64,000 bases of DNA from Bacteroidales bacterium F22 (lineage in GTDB: Bacteria; Bacteroidota; Bacteroidia; Bacteroidales; Bacteroidaceae). This document shows, piece after piece, positions 9,847 through 18,195 of the stretch. Under the pieces are notes generated by a model that had not been told where the DNA came from, searched no databases, and saw nothing but the letters and a program-made list of their open reading frames with translations. The DNA is taken from contig CP095414.1 in assembly GCA_029541985.1 (NCBI GenBank), positions 2,577,001 through 2,641,000 of the forward strand, in the 5' to 3' direction. The first letter of the stretch is position 1. Each line of letters opens with the position of its first letter. The translations under genes were made by a program, and so were the position numbers.

Positions 9847-10473
9847 ATGAAAGTACGAAATTTATTGTTAGCTCTAGTAGCTGTAAGTGCGAGTATGAGT
9901 ATGTATGCACAACCTGCTCAACGACAAGGTGATCATAAGATGGGTAAAATGATGACTGCTGAACAAAAAGTGGATATGAAGACAAAAGCTATGGCAACTA
10001 AATTGATGCTTAGTGATTCACAGAAACCAAAATTTGAAGCCACTTACAAAGCTTTCTTAACTGACTTACAAAAGACCAAACCAGCTGGCTTTGCAACAAA
10101 AGGAAAAGCAGCAAAATGTGCTTCATGTAAACCAGGTGAAAAATGTGACTCATGTAAAGCAGCAGCAAAAGGTGACACTTGTAAATCAGGTGAGAAATGT
10201 GATTCATGTAAACCTAAAGGGGATCGAATGGATCGCAAAGAAAAAATGCTAGAAGGCATGTCTGATGCTCAAATTACAAAGATGATTGAAGACCGTATGG
10301 ATATGCAACAAGCTCGTCTTGACATCAACAAATCATATTACAAGAAATTTAGTGCATTTTTGACTCCAAAACAAGTCGTTTGTGTATTGGGTTCTGCTAA
10401 TAGACGTCCAAATGCAAAAGAAATGAAAGGGCATAAACCAATGAAAAGAGGGGCACATATGCCGATGAAATAA
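9847..10473 (+). CDS. Spy/CpxP-like periplasmic protein with a cysteine-rich CxxC insert
   Basis: 208 residues with a signal peptide (1-21, ending MSMYAQP). Two helical blocks flank an insert. Block one (36-75) contains MTAEQKVDMKTKAMATKLMLSDSQKPKFEATYKAF; block two (133-182) contains MLEGMSDAQITKMIEDRM and FLTPKQ, an LTxxQ motif as in Spy/CpxP-type chaperones and DUF4890 proteins. The insert (91-121) holds seven cysteines: C91-x2-C94-x5-C100-x2-C103-x8-C112-x5-C118-x2-C121, with the unit GEKCDSCK occurring twice; C179 is separate. The tail is rich in Met, His and Lys (KGHKPMKRGAHMPMK). I infer a periplasmic metal-binding or thiol-stress protein. The family link is by motif only. It appears to be monocistronic, with a strong terminator after it. 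Confidence 0.65.
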   Translation: MKVRNLLLALVAVSASMSMYAQPAQRQGDHKMGKMMTAEQKVDMKTKAMATKLMLSDSQKPKFEATYKAFLTDLQKTKPAGFATKGKAAKCASCKPGEKCDSCKAAAKGDTCKSGEKCDSCKPKGDRMDRKEKMLEGMSDAQITKMIEDRMDMQQARLDINKSYYKKFSAFLTPKQVVCVLGSANRRPNAKEMKGHKPMKRGAHMPMK

Positions 10474-10516
10474 TAAGGATATTAGTTAGATTTTATTAGT
10501 TTTAGGTAAATGCAGT

Positions 10517-10559
10517 GAGTCTCAGAAGTTAGTGATAACTTTTGAGACTCCTTTTTTTT
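10517..10559 (+). terminator. Intrinsic terminator of the cysteine-rich protein gene
   Basis: GAGTCTCAGAAGTTA and TAACTTTTGAGACTC pair around a GTGA loop and are followed by CTTTTTTTT. It is a strong Rho-independent terminator 44 bases past the stop. Confidence 0.9.
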
Positions 10560-10668
10560 ATAAAAAAGTTTTTTTGATGCAGTATTTGTGACTAAATTGC
10601 ATTCTCTATATAGAATGATGCTTTAAGTGAAGAATAAGTGTCGAATACGTACTATTTAAAACAAATAA

Positions 10669-11382
10669 ATGATGAAAACTTTTAAAACAACTTTTACCGT
10701 ATTGTTTGCTCTTGTAGCAACAGTTCTCTTTCAGTCTTGTCTCGATGGAGAAGATTCTGATAACCCCGATTATGTAGCTATCGCTACTACTCGTGTCGTT
10801 GCTAGTAGCAATGGAGGACTGAGTACTTATTATTTCGAATTGGATAATTCTAAGACATTGACTCCCGTGATTAACAAGGTAACGGGTTACCAAGCTGTGG
10901 AAGGTCAACGCGTAATTCTCCAGTACGATATCGAAAGTACTGCTACTGCTGGATTTGATTACGGTATCGAATTGTTCAATGTATCCGAAATCCTAACAAA
11001 AGATGTCGAGACACTGACTACTGAGAATGAGGACGAAATCGGTTATGATCCGATTACTATCGTTTCTGATTATTCTCAGTTAGCTGTCGGATATCTTAAC
11101 TTGCAAATCAATTTTCCTATTGGTACTTCTACTGCAACTGTTCATTTGGTAGAGAATGCAATCACTCCACCTGAGGATTCTGAATATACCACATTGGAAT
11201 TGAGATTAAATAATCCTGGTTCTGAGTATTCTAGTAGCAACTCTAGCGGATTAGTTAGTTTCAAGTTGGGTGATTATGACCCTAACATTACTGGTAAGAA
11301 AGGAATCAAAGTGATTGCTAAAACCACCAATGAAGGAGAACTCAAAGAATATCTCTTCACTTATAGTTCTACTGATGATTAA
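10669..11382 (+). CDS. NigD-like lipoprotein
   Basis: 237 residues with a lipoprotein signal, the lipobox VLFQSC placing the modified cysteine near residue 24, followed by the acidic LDGEDSDN typical of surface-bound Bacteroidetes lipoproteins. The rest is beta-rich and acidic, with EGQRVILQYDIE and LNLQINFPIG in the middle. The overall order resembles NigD-like proteins (immunity-operon-associated in B. fragilis, function unknown). A second ATG one codon later would serve equally. It lies upstream of the sigma-factor gene, but a separate promoter in between argues for separate transcripts. The family call is by memory of the layout and is moderate. Confidence 0.55.
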   Translation: MMKTFKTTFTVLFALVATVLFQSCLDGEDSDNPDYVAIATTRVVASSNGGLSTYYFELDNSKTLTPVINKVTGYQAVEGQRVILQYDIESTATAGFDYGIELFNVSEILTKDVETLTTENEDEIGYDPITIVSDYSQLAVGYLNLQINFPIGTSTATVHLVENAITPPEDSEYTTLELRLNNPGSEYSSSNSSGLVSFKLGDYDPNITGKKGIKVIAKTTNEGELKEYLFTYSSTDD

Positions 11383-11453
11383 ATCTCAGTAATTCAATAA
11401 GACGGCAACTATGAATGTGTCTTCTGTAAGGATAACTTTAATTTCCTTGGACG

Positions 11454-11501
11454 TTTTATAAATACGCCTTTAAATATTGTATATTTGTAAACGTTCAAGG
11501 A
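11454..11501 (+). promoter_or_regulatory. Sigma-factor gene promoter wrapped in a 13-base inverted repeat
   Basis: TATATTTG at 11480-11487 is a -7 element with TTG at 11457-11459 about 20 bases upstream. Arms TCCTTGGACGTTT (11454-11466) and AAACGTTCAAGGA (11489-11501) are complementary at 12 of 13 positions; one arm covers the -33 region and the other the start site. This suggests an operator on the promoter of the sigma gene. Confidence 0.6.
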
Positions 11502-11510
11502 GATTTATTC

Positions 11511-12137
11511 ATGAATAGAATATCAACCACATCTAATGAGGAAGAGCAGCTGTTAGCAAGACAGTGTGCCGCCCAAGAAAGAAAAGCGCAAAGTCAGTTC
11601 TATCAGCTCTATGCTGGTCGTTTGTTTACTGTCTGTTTGCGCTTTATGCCTTCTCGCGCTGAAGCTGAGGATATCTTTCATGATGGCATGTTGATTATTT
11701 TCGAACGGTTAAAACAGTTCACTTGGCAAGGGAATGGAAGTCTGCTGAAATGGGCTTGTCAAGTCATGCGAAACGAATGTTTACAGAAATTGAGAAAAGC
11801 GTCTCGATTCAGAATAGTTTCTTTAGATGAATCTCTCAAAGAAGAGGGGATTTTAGGTTCTGAAATAGAGGCTCATATGGCCTCATTGCAAGACGATGAT
11901 ATAGAGACAGCACTCGTGCAGAAAATTCCTATGGCAAAAATATTACAACTGATTTCAGCCATGCCTGATGGATACCGAATAGTACTTAATCTGGTTCTTT
12001 TCGATGGATTATCGCATCGAGAGGCTGCCAAGCTGATGGGAATCAATGAGAAGAGTTCTTCTTCTCAATATGCTAGAGCAAAACGGTTTTTAGCACAGAA
12101 AATTAAACAAATTATTAGTAATGAGCAAAACGACTGA
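11511..12137 (+). CDS. ECF-type RNA polymerase sigma factor
   Basis: 208 residues. The sigma-2 region is about residues 25-95 (FYQLYAGRLFTVCLRFMPSRAEAEDIFHDGMLIIFERL) and contains the RNA-polymerase-binding helix with DIFHDGML. The sigma-4 helix-turn-helix is about 145-200 (LQLISAMPDGYRIVLNLVLFDGLSHREAAKLMGINEKSSSSQYARAKRFL). The linker is long but carries no extra domain. The stop overlaps the next gene by 17 bases, so the two are translationally coupled, as is usual for a sigma factor and its membrane-bound regulator. No SusC/D pair is near, so it is not evidently a glycan-responsive sigma. Confidence 0.9.
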   Translation: MNRISTTSNEEEQLLARQCAAQERKAQSQFYQLYAGRLFTVCLRFMPSRAEAEDIFHDGMLIIFERLKQFTWQGNGSLLKWACQVMRNECLQKLRKASRFRIVSLDESLKEEGILGSEIEAHMASLQDDDIETALVQKIPMAKILQLISAMPDGYRIVLNLVLFDGLSHREAAKLMGINEKSSSSQYARAKRFLAQKIKQIISNEQND

Positions 12138-13347
12138 ACAGAATAATCCTCAGTGGCTAGATACGCTTCGTAATGATGTCAATCGTTATGAATCGCTACC
12201 TCCTACCTCTGAATGGACACATCTTGAAGCTTCGTTGAATGCTCAAGGAACTGTTCCTAAGAGGGCTTTATGGACTATTCAATCTCATTGGCTAAGGATA
12301 GCGGGAAGTGGTGCGATAGCTGCACTGCTTGTATTGGGGTTCTTGTTGATTTATCCTGCTAGTGAAGGGCCGGCACCTATTGTTCAATTGCCAACACCTA
12401 TTGTTCAATTGCCAACGGAAGTGTCTACGGCAGAATTGATTGAGCCATCTACTGAAACACTCACATTGGCACCATTGGGTGAAGTTACACAAATAACTTT
12501 GCTTGATGAGATTCCTTTCGTTGCTATTGAGCAAACAACTACTCAACCCACGAAGACAACTCAAGTAGTAGATTCTCTTTTGATGCTAAAGCGAAAGAGA
12601 CAACGAGAATATCTAGAGCAACTTGAGATGGAGAATGAACGGATTAGAGTCTATAACGAACAATTAGAACAGTCTGTATCACACCTTGCTAACAAGCGAT
12701 TTACTATAGGTTTAATGGCTGATGCTGGGTTGATGAATCAATCGAATAGCGTCAGCGGTTCTACTAACCAGATGATGTCGTTAGCTGTTTCCGATATGGA
12801 TTACGAATCACCTACCAATGAAGCGAAAGGTTTGAAATTGTATAATGCCAATAACTATGCTTTCATCGCTCAGCCGTCATTTTCTTATCACCATAAACAT
12901 CCTTTGAATCTAGGACTTTCTTTTGCGATGAACATTGCTCCTCGTTTGGCATTTGTTACTGGACTAGTTTATACCAAACTATCTGCGGACGTGACTGATG
13001 AAATCGATCATCGTACCTTTGGGCAAACAGTTCACTATCTCAGTATCCCAATAGCTATCCAATGGTCGCTTATTGAGCAGCGATATTATAGTATTTATCT
13101 ATCTGGAGGTATCACAGTCGGACGAAGCATACATGCACAAATAGATGACCAATCCTTTTCTGTTCATGGCGTGCAAACTTCTTTCAATACGTCGTTAGGA
13201 GCGCAATATTTCTTGTTGCCTCATTGGAGTATATTCAGTGAAGTAGGTTATGCTAAATTTTATGACGACGATAAGCGTATCGAAACCTACCGTGATACTC
13301 ATTCTACTGAAATCACCTTTTCTTTTGGCTTTAGATGGCATCTGTAA
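12121..13347 (+). CDS. Probable anti-sigma-like membrane protein with C-terminal outer-membrane-barrel-like domain
   Basis: 408 residues with no N-terminal signal peptide. Residues 1-57 are cytoplasmic-looking (TEQNNPQWLDTLRNDVNRYESLPPTSEWTHLE). One membrane helix follows (about 58-78, ending GFLLIYPA), then a Pro/Thr-rich spacer with the tandem heptad TPIVQLP, a coiled-coil stretch (about 155-188, KRKRQREYLEQLEMENERIRVYNEQLE) and a beta-strand-rich region (190-408) like the PorT/'outer membrane beta-barrel' family. The overlap with the sigma gene suggests it binds that sigma factor through its N-terminus. A single chain with both an inner-membrane helix and a barrel-like domain is topologically puzzling. 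Anti-sigma function is inference from position and layout. Confidence 0.7.
   Translation: MSKTTEQNNPQWLDTLRNDVNRYESLPPTSEWTHLEASLNAQGTVPKRALWTIQSHWLRIAGSGAIAALLVLGFLLIYPASEGPAPIVQLPTPIVQLPTEVSTAELIEPSTETLTLAPLGEVTQITLLDEIPFVAIEQTTTQPTKTTQVVDSLLMLKRKRQREYLEQLEMENERIRVYNEQLEQSVSHLANKRFTIGLMADAGLMNQSNSVSGSTNQMMSLAVSDMDYESPTNEAKGLKLYNANNYAFIAQPSFSYHHKHPLNLGLSFAMNIAPRLAFVTGLVYTKLSADVTDEIDHRTFGQTVHYLSIPIAIQWSLIEQRYYSIYLSGGITVGRSIHAQIDDQSFSVHGVQTSFNTSLGAQYFLLPHWSIFSEVGYAKFYDDDKRIETYRDTHSTEITFSFGFRWHL
12374..12415 (+). repeat. Perfect 21-base tandem duplication inside the anti-sigma-like gene
   Basis: Two identical, head-to-tail 21-base units (12374-12394 and 12395-12415) each encode the heptad TPIVQLP (first copy entered as APIVQLP). 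They lie in the linker just after the membrane helix, so copy-number change stays in frame. Confidence 0.9.
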
Positions 13348-13559
13348 TTATTAGTACAACCTTATTTATATAGGTAGGAAAACAAATAATTGGATTGTTA
13401 TTCTTATAGTTTTAAGCCTGCATTGATAATAATTTTTGTCGATTATTGCTTAGGGTTGCAATAAAAAACAATGGTTCTATATCATATAATTATGATGCTA
13501 TTCCGTAGTTCTGTATTGCCTATCTTGTCATATGCAATTTTTATTACTATTTTTATTTC

Positions 13560-13581
13560 GTTCAAGGTCAAAGGTTTGAAC
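13560..13581. promoter_or_regulatory. Small inverted repeat upstream of the GH3 gene
   Basis: GTTCAA (13560-13565) and TTGAAC (13576-13581) flank ten bases, 23 bases before the GH3 ATG. It could be an operator or a leader hairpin. No TAnnTTTG match is visible in the 250-base gap before this gene, so its promoter is not assigned. Confidence 0.3.
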
Positions 13582-13603
13582 AGTAACCGAAAAAAAGATA
13601 AAT

Positions 13604-16279
13604 ATGAAAAATTCCATTTTACTTTTAGCTATGATTGGCTTGATTTCTCAGAATCTAGTAGCTAAGGTAACGTATCCTTACAAGGACAAAACACTTCCGG
13701 TAGAAGTCAGAGTAAAAGATCTGGTAAATCGTATGACTACAGAAGAGAAATTCTGGCAAGTATATATGATGCCAGGAGATGTCAGCTTATTGAAGTCTGA
13801 TAAATTTAAACATGGCGTCTTTGGATTTCAAGTTCATACCTTGGCTGCCACAGACCCTGATATGAAACAAATGTTGCAGTATGACCCTTCTCTGAATGCT
13901 ACTCAGACTGCAAAGACTGCTAATGATATTCAACGTTATTTTGTGGAAAAGACTCGCTTGGGTATCCCTGTAATCTTGTTTCATGAGGCATTGCACGGTT
14001 TGGTTAGTGGGGGAGCTACTGCTTTTCCTCAATCAATCGGTCTTGCAGCGACTTTTGATACGACACTTGTACACCGCGTATCTTATGCTATAGCTCAAGA
14101 GGTTCGCTCACGAGGAATTCGCCAGATTCTCTCACCAGTAATCAACCTCGCTACTGATGTACGATGGGGGCGTGTAGAAGAAACTTATGGAGAAGACCCT
14201 TATTTGTCTTCTGTTATGGGGGTTAGCTTCGTGAGTAGTTTTGAGAATATGGGGGTGATTACTACTCCTAAACATTATCTAGCCAATGTGGGTGCTGGTG
14301 GTAGAGATAGTTATCCTATTCACCTGAGCAAACGATACCTTGAAGAAACTCATTTAGCTCCTTTCAAAGCTTGTATTCAGCAGGGAGGTACGCAGTCTTT
14401 GATGACTTCGTACAATACTTTAGATGGGATTCCTTGTTCTGCTAATTCGTGGTTGCTAATCGATAAGTTACGAACAGATTGGGGATTTGATGGATTCACT
14501 ATATCTGATGCAGATGCGGTAGGGATTATCAACAAACTTCATCATACAAGTGCTTCTTATGGAGATGCATCAAGTGATGCAATCAATAACGGCTTGGATG
14601 TGATTTTTCAAACGGCTTATGAAGAACATCTACCTATCCTCGAAGCTTGTCTTGACGGTAGAGTCAAGAAGGAGGCATTGGATAGAGCAGTGACTCAAGT
14701 ACTGAAGGCGAAGTTTCGATTAGGATTATTTGATGACCCTTATATCGATGTTAGTCAAGCTGGTAGATTTGCAAATAGTCAAGCACATCGTGATTTGGCT
14801 TATGAAGCGGCTCAGAAATCAATCGTCTTATTGAAGAATAGTCAGGATATATTGCCATTAGTAGGGCACGCTAAACAAATTGCTGTTTTGGGTGAGGATG
14901 CTGTCGAAGCTCGTCTAGGTGGTTATAGTGGGCCGGGGTGTGATAAGGTGAGTATACTAGCTGGATTACAAAGTAAATTCAACGGGAAAAATACAAAGAT
15001 TGCTTATGCTTTGGGTTGTAAACGTATGACTAAACAGAGTGTGGTCGTCGCTAAAGATTATCTTACTACTGCTGCTGGAACTCCTGGTTTAGACGCAGCG
15101 TATTATGATAATATCAGTTTCGAGGGCACACCTACTGTTCGACGAATAGATAAAAATATTAATTTCAGATGGACGTTATTTGCTCCAGACCCTGCCTTGC
15201 CTGTGGACTGGTTTTCTGCTGAATGGAACGGTTTTGTAGAAGCTCCTGAATCAGGAAACTTCCAGATTGGTCTTGAAGGGAATGATGGCTATACCTTGTG
15301 GGTCAACGGTAAGAAGTTGGTCGATAGACCTACGAAAGCTTCTTATACAGAGCATCTAGCGCCTTATTCTTTTGAAAAAGGAAAGAAATATGCAATCCGT
15401 GTTCGTTTTTACGAAAACACACGCAATGCACATGTCAAATTGAAATGGACTCTCGGGGTTCAAAATGAGGATGCCGAAATGGATGCTGCAGTGCAATTAG
15501 CTCAACGCAGTGATGTGGCTATCGTGGTGGCTGGTATCGAAGAAGGAGAATTTCGTGATAGAGCTTTCCTTACGTTGCCTGGAAGACAAGAAGAACTTAT
15601 TCAGCGTGTGGCCGCTACTGGAACACCTGTCGTAGTGGTCTTAGTAGGTGGAAGTGCCGTAGTGATGAATAACTGGAAAGATCAAGCGAACGCTATCTTA
15701 GCTGCTTGGTATCCTGGAGACCGTGGCGGTGATGCTGTGGCTGATGTCTTAGTGGGAGACTATAATCCATCAGGTAAATTGCCTATTACTTATCCTGTAG
15801 ATGAATCTCAATTGCCATTGAGCTACCTTCATACTTCTACGGGACGTGGTGATGATTATCTGAATCTATCAGGTGAACCTTTGTTCCCATTTGGCTATGG
15901 ATTGAGTTATTCTCAGTTTAAATATAATGATATGCAAGTTACTTATGATGCAGCAACAGCTACTCATCAAGTGTCTTTCTCTATTCTAAATATGAGTAGT
16001 CGTGATGCAAATGAAGTTCCTCAATTTTACATTCGTGATTTGGTGGCTTCAGTGGCTCAACCAGTTATCAAATTGATTCATTTCAAATCGGTGTTTGTCC
16101 CTGCAGGGCAACAAGTTGACGTCGTCTTCAATGTGACAGACCAAGATTTGTCTATGCTTAATCAAGAGATGCATCGAGTGGTAGAAGCTGGTGATTTTAG
16201 ATTGATGATTGGCCGTTCTTCTAAGGATATCAGACTCAAAAAGACCTTGTCTATTGCTCAAGGAAAGTGTCTTGATTAA
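13604..16279 (+). CDS. Secreted glycoside hydrolase family 3 with inserted PA14 domain
   Basis: 891 residues with a signal peptide (1-20, ending NLVA). The order is GH3 N-terminal barrel (about 30-370), start of the GH3 C-terminal domain, inserted PA14 domain (about 493-620, AAYYDN ... GNDGYTLWVNGKKLVDR), remainder of the C-terminal domain (VVAGIEEGEFRDRAFLTLPGRQEELI, VLVGGSAVVMNNW) and a fibronectin-III-like domain (about 790-885). The nucleophile is predicted as Asp302 in TISDADAV. GH3-PA14 enzymes act on beta-linked glucosides or xylosides from plant or fungal glycans (family knowledge); the substrate here is not fixed. It stands alone, flanked by a shared terminator with pfp. Confidence 0.92.
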   Translation: MKNSILLLAMIGLISQNLVAKVTYPYKDKTLPVEVRVKDLVNRMTTEEKFWQVYMMPGDVSLLKSDKFKHGVFGFQVHTLAATDPDMKQMLQYDPSLNATQTAKTANDIQRYFVEKTRLGIPVILFHEALHGLVSGGATAFPQSIGLAATFDTTLVHRVSYAIAQEVRSRGIRQILSPVINLATDVRWGRVEETYGEDPYLSSVMGVSFVSSFENMGVITTPKHYLANVGAGGRDSYPIHLSKRYLEETHLAPFKACIQQGGTQSLMTSYNTLDGIPCSANSWLLIDKLRTDWGFDGFTISDADAVGIINKLHHTSASYGDASSDAINNGLDVIFQTAYEEHLPILEACLDGRVKKEALDRAVTQVLKAKFRLGLFDDPYIDVSQAGRFANSQAHRDLAYEAAQKSIVLLKNSQDILPLVGHAKQIAVLGEDAVEARLGGYSGPGCDKVSILAGLQSKFNGKNTKIAYALGCKRMTKQSVVVAKDYLTTAAGTPGLDAAYYDNISFEGTPTVRRIDKNINFRWTLFAPDPALPVDWFSAEWNGFVEAPESGNFQIGLEGNDGYTLWVNGKKLVDRPTKASYTEHLAPYSFEKGKKYAIRVRFYENTRNAHVKLKWTLGVQNEDAEMDAAVQLAQRSDVAIVVAGIEEGEFRDRAFLTLPGRQEELIQRVAATGTPVVVVLVGGSAVVMNNWKDQANAILAAWYPGDRGGDAVADVLVGDYNPSGKLPITYPVDESQLPLSYLHTSTGRGDDYLNLSGEPLFPFGYGLSYSQFKYNDMQVTYDAATATHQVSFSILNMSSRDANEVPQFYIRDLVASVAQPVIKLIHFKSVFVPAGQQVDVVFNVTDQDLSMLNQEMHRVVEAGDFRLMIGRSSKDIRLKKTLSIAQGKCLD

Positions 16280-16304
16280 GAATAGATCCTTTTACTATCA
16301 ATAA

Positions 16305-16340
16305 AAAATGCGTAGCTAATTAATTTTAGCTACGCATTTT
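16305..16340. terminator. Bidirectional terminator between GH3 gene and pfp
   Basis: AAAATGCGTAGCTAA pairs perfectly with TTAGCTACGCATTTT over a six-base loop. The A/T ends give a T-tract on both strands, serving both convergent genes. Confidence 0.9.
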
Positions 16341-16389
16341 ATTATGTAATCTATAGGATTCAACTAGATGCTGAATCTAATAGGAACTT

Positions 16390-18036
16390 TTACTTGCCTT
16401 GTTCCAAAGCCAATGTCTTTGTCGGTTGGTCACAAACTTCTGTAGGGCCAAAATATTGAATAGGACCTGGATAAACATAAGCTGTTTCTTTAGCCCATAC
16501 ATCACGTTGTGCAGCAAAAGCTTTGAACGGAGCACCGTCTAAGCGAACGAGTGCCTTCTGGATAACAGGTTTCATCTCACCATTACGACGTTCCATATTC
16601 ATCATCATAGTGATAGGTACACCACCAGCAACCCATTCTGCTGCAGGAGCAGTTGTGTTACGTACAGATGACATGTAGCCAGTCTTACCATTAGCGATAA
16701 GGTCTGAAGCTGTATAACCAAGTGCATAGCAATAATCAGCATCATAGTTAGATGGAGCAGCGCAACGACCTTCATAACCAAAGAAGTGATGTTGAGCAGC
16801 GAACTTACCTACGAATTTACCTTCTTTTGCCCAAGCTGCAAGTTTCGTTCCTACCATTTCAGAAAGTAATTTTTCTGTTTCGATAAGCGATACTTGTACG
16901 TTTCCATGAGGGTCACGGTCCAAAGTAAGCTGACGAGCTACACCTTCTGGGAGACTAGCATAGATGGCTGCATTCTCTTCGCTTAACTTAGAAATGATAT
17001 ATTCACGTTGATGAGATTTCTTGATAATAGCGAAGTCTTTGTCAGCAGCTAAGAAGTCATTCAATTCAGTGATTAGACTTTTCATTGCAGGAATAAACTC
17101 AATCAAGCCTTCTGGAATAAGTACGGTACCGAAGTTATTACCTTCAGCAGCACGGTCAGCAACGATTTGCGCTACATAAGTGATTACATCATCAAGTGAC
17201 ATGTTCTTTGCTTCTACCTCTTCAGAGATGATTGCAACATTTGGTTGAGTTTGTAATGCACATTCTAGACCGATATGAGATGCTGAACGTCCCATTAACT
17301 TGATGAAGTGCCAGTATTTTCTTGCTGAGTTACAGTCACGTTGGATATTACCAATCACCTCAGAATAGACTTTACATGCTGTATCAAAACCAAATGAAGT
17401 TTCAATCATTTCGTTTTTAAGGTCTCCATCGATTGTCTTAGGACAACCAATTACTTGGATACCTGCTTTTTGTGCAGCATAGTATTCTGCTAATACACAA
17501 GCATTGGTATTTGAATCATCACCACCGATAATAACGAGGGCCTTGATATTTAGTTCCTTAAGAATCTCGAGTCCTTTTTGGAATTGCTCTGGAGTCTCTA
17601 ATTTGGTACGACCAGAACCGATGATATCAAAACCACCTGTGTTGCGGTATTCATCGATAATCTTACTATCCAATTCGATGTAGTTATGATCTACAAGACC
17701 ACCAGGGCCTAAGATAAAACCAAATAGACGACTATCTTGATTGATTTTCTTGATTCCGTCAAAAAGACCAGATATCACATTGTGTCCACCAGGAGCCTGA
17801 CCACCAGAAAGAATGACACCTACATTCATAGCAGGTAGTTCGACTGCCTCGTCTGCTTTCACAAACTTCAAAATAGGCATACCGTATGTGTTAGGAAACA
17901 ATTCCTTGATTTCTTTTTGGTCTGCTACAGATTCTGTAAGAGCACCTTCTTCGATCTTTACTGCGCTAAGGAGCGCTTTAGGCAATTTTGGCTGATATGC
18001 AGCTCTTGCCTTTTGCAATGCACTAATCTTTGTCAT
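16390..18036 (-). CDS. pfp: Diphosphate-fructose-6-phosphate 1-phosphotransferase
   Basis: Cytoplasmic PPi-dependent phosphofructokinase, a reversible glycolytic step using pyrophosphate instead of ATP. 548 residues, the length of the long (plant-beta-like) PFP group. Motifs: [11 protein letters not shown] (76-86), GGDDSNTN (171-178), where the second Asp is the hallmark of PPi rather than ATP use, [10 protein letters not shown] (199-208) with the catalytic Asp, and [15 protein letters not shown] for fructose-6-phosphate binding. It is a single gene with its own upstream element and a terminator on each side. This fits the PPi-based glycolysis common in Bacteroides. Confidence 0.95.
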   Translation of the reverse strand: MTKISALQKARAAYQPKLPKALLSAVKIEEGALTESVADQKEIKELFPNTYGMPILKFVKADEAVELPAMNVGVILSGGQAPGGHNVISGLFDGIKKINQDSRLFGFILGPGGLVDHNYIELDSKIIDEYRNTGGFDIIGSGRTKLETPEQFQKGLEILKELNIKALVIIGGDDSNTNACVLAEYYAAQKAGIQVIGCPKTIDGDLKNEMIETSFGFDTACKVYSEVIGNIQRDCNSARKYWHFIKLMGRSASHIGLECALQTQPNVAIISEEVEAKNMSLDDVITYVAQIVADRAAEGNNFGTVLIPEGLIEFIPAMKSLITELNDFLAADKDFAIIKKSHQREYIISKLSEENAAIYASLPEGVARQLTLDRDPHGNVQVSLIETEKLLSEMVGTKLAAWAKEGKFVGKFAAQHHFFGYEGRCAAPSNYDADYCYALGYTASDLIANGKTGYMSSVRNTTAPAAEWVAGGVPITMMMNMERRNGEMKPVIQKALVRLDGAPFKAFAAQRDVWAKETAYVYPGPIQYFGPTEVCDQPTKTLALEQGK

Positions 18037-18089
18037 CTTGATTTTTTGTTTTTTATTTTAGTGTGATTTGTTTTTTACTTTTTACCCGT

Positions 18090-18107
18090 GGCAAATATCG
18101 CTATTTT
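18090..18107 (-). promoter_or_regulatory. Probable pfp promoter element
   Basis: On the minus strand this reads AAAATAGCGATATTTGCC, with GATATTTG one mismatch from TAnnTTTG, about 55 bases before the pfp ATG. The 18-base string is identical to 8403-8420 upstream of queA. Confidence 0.45.
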
Positions 18108-18137
18108 CTGTCTAAAATTCAAACATATAGATACAAA

Positions 18138-18172
18138 ATAGTCCACTATGCTATTAAAACATAGTGGACTAT
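18138..18172 (-). terminator. Hairpin after the acyltransferase gene
   Basis: ATAGTCCACTATG and CATAGTGGACTAT form a perfect 13-base-pair stem with a nine-base loop, 24 bases beyond the acyltransferase stop on the minus strand. The T-tract is short (TTTTG), so it may be a weak terminator or a processing hairpin. Confidence 0.6.
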
Positions 18173-18195
18173 ATGACTTTATTTCAGTTCTTGAT

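Noticed and set aside
10010..10259. Open antisense frames opposite the cysteine-rich protein gene
   Set aside because: Low-complexity peptides produced by the complement of the Lys/Cys codon repeats; no start signal or family.
13471..13665. Short plus-strand frame overlapping the GH3 signal peptide
   Set aside because: It overlaps the real start in another frame and has no coding character.
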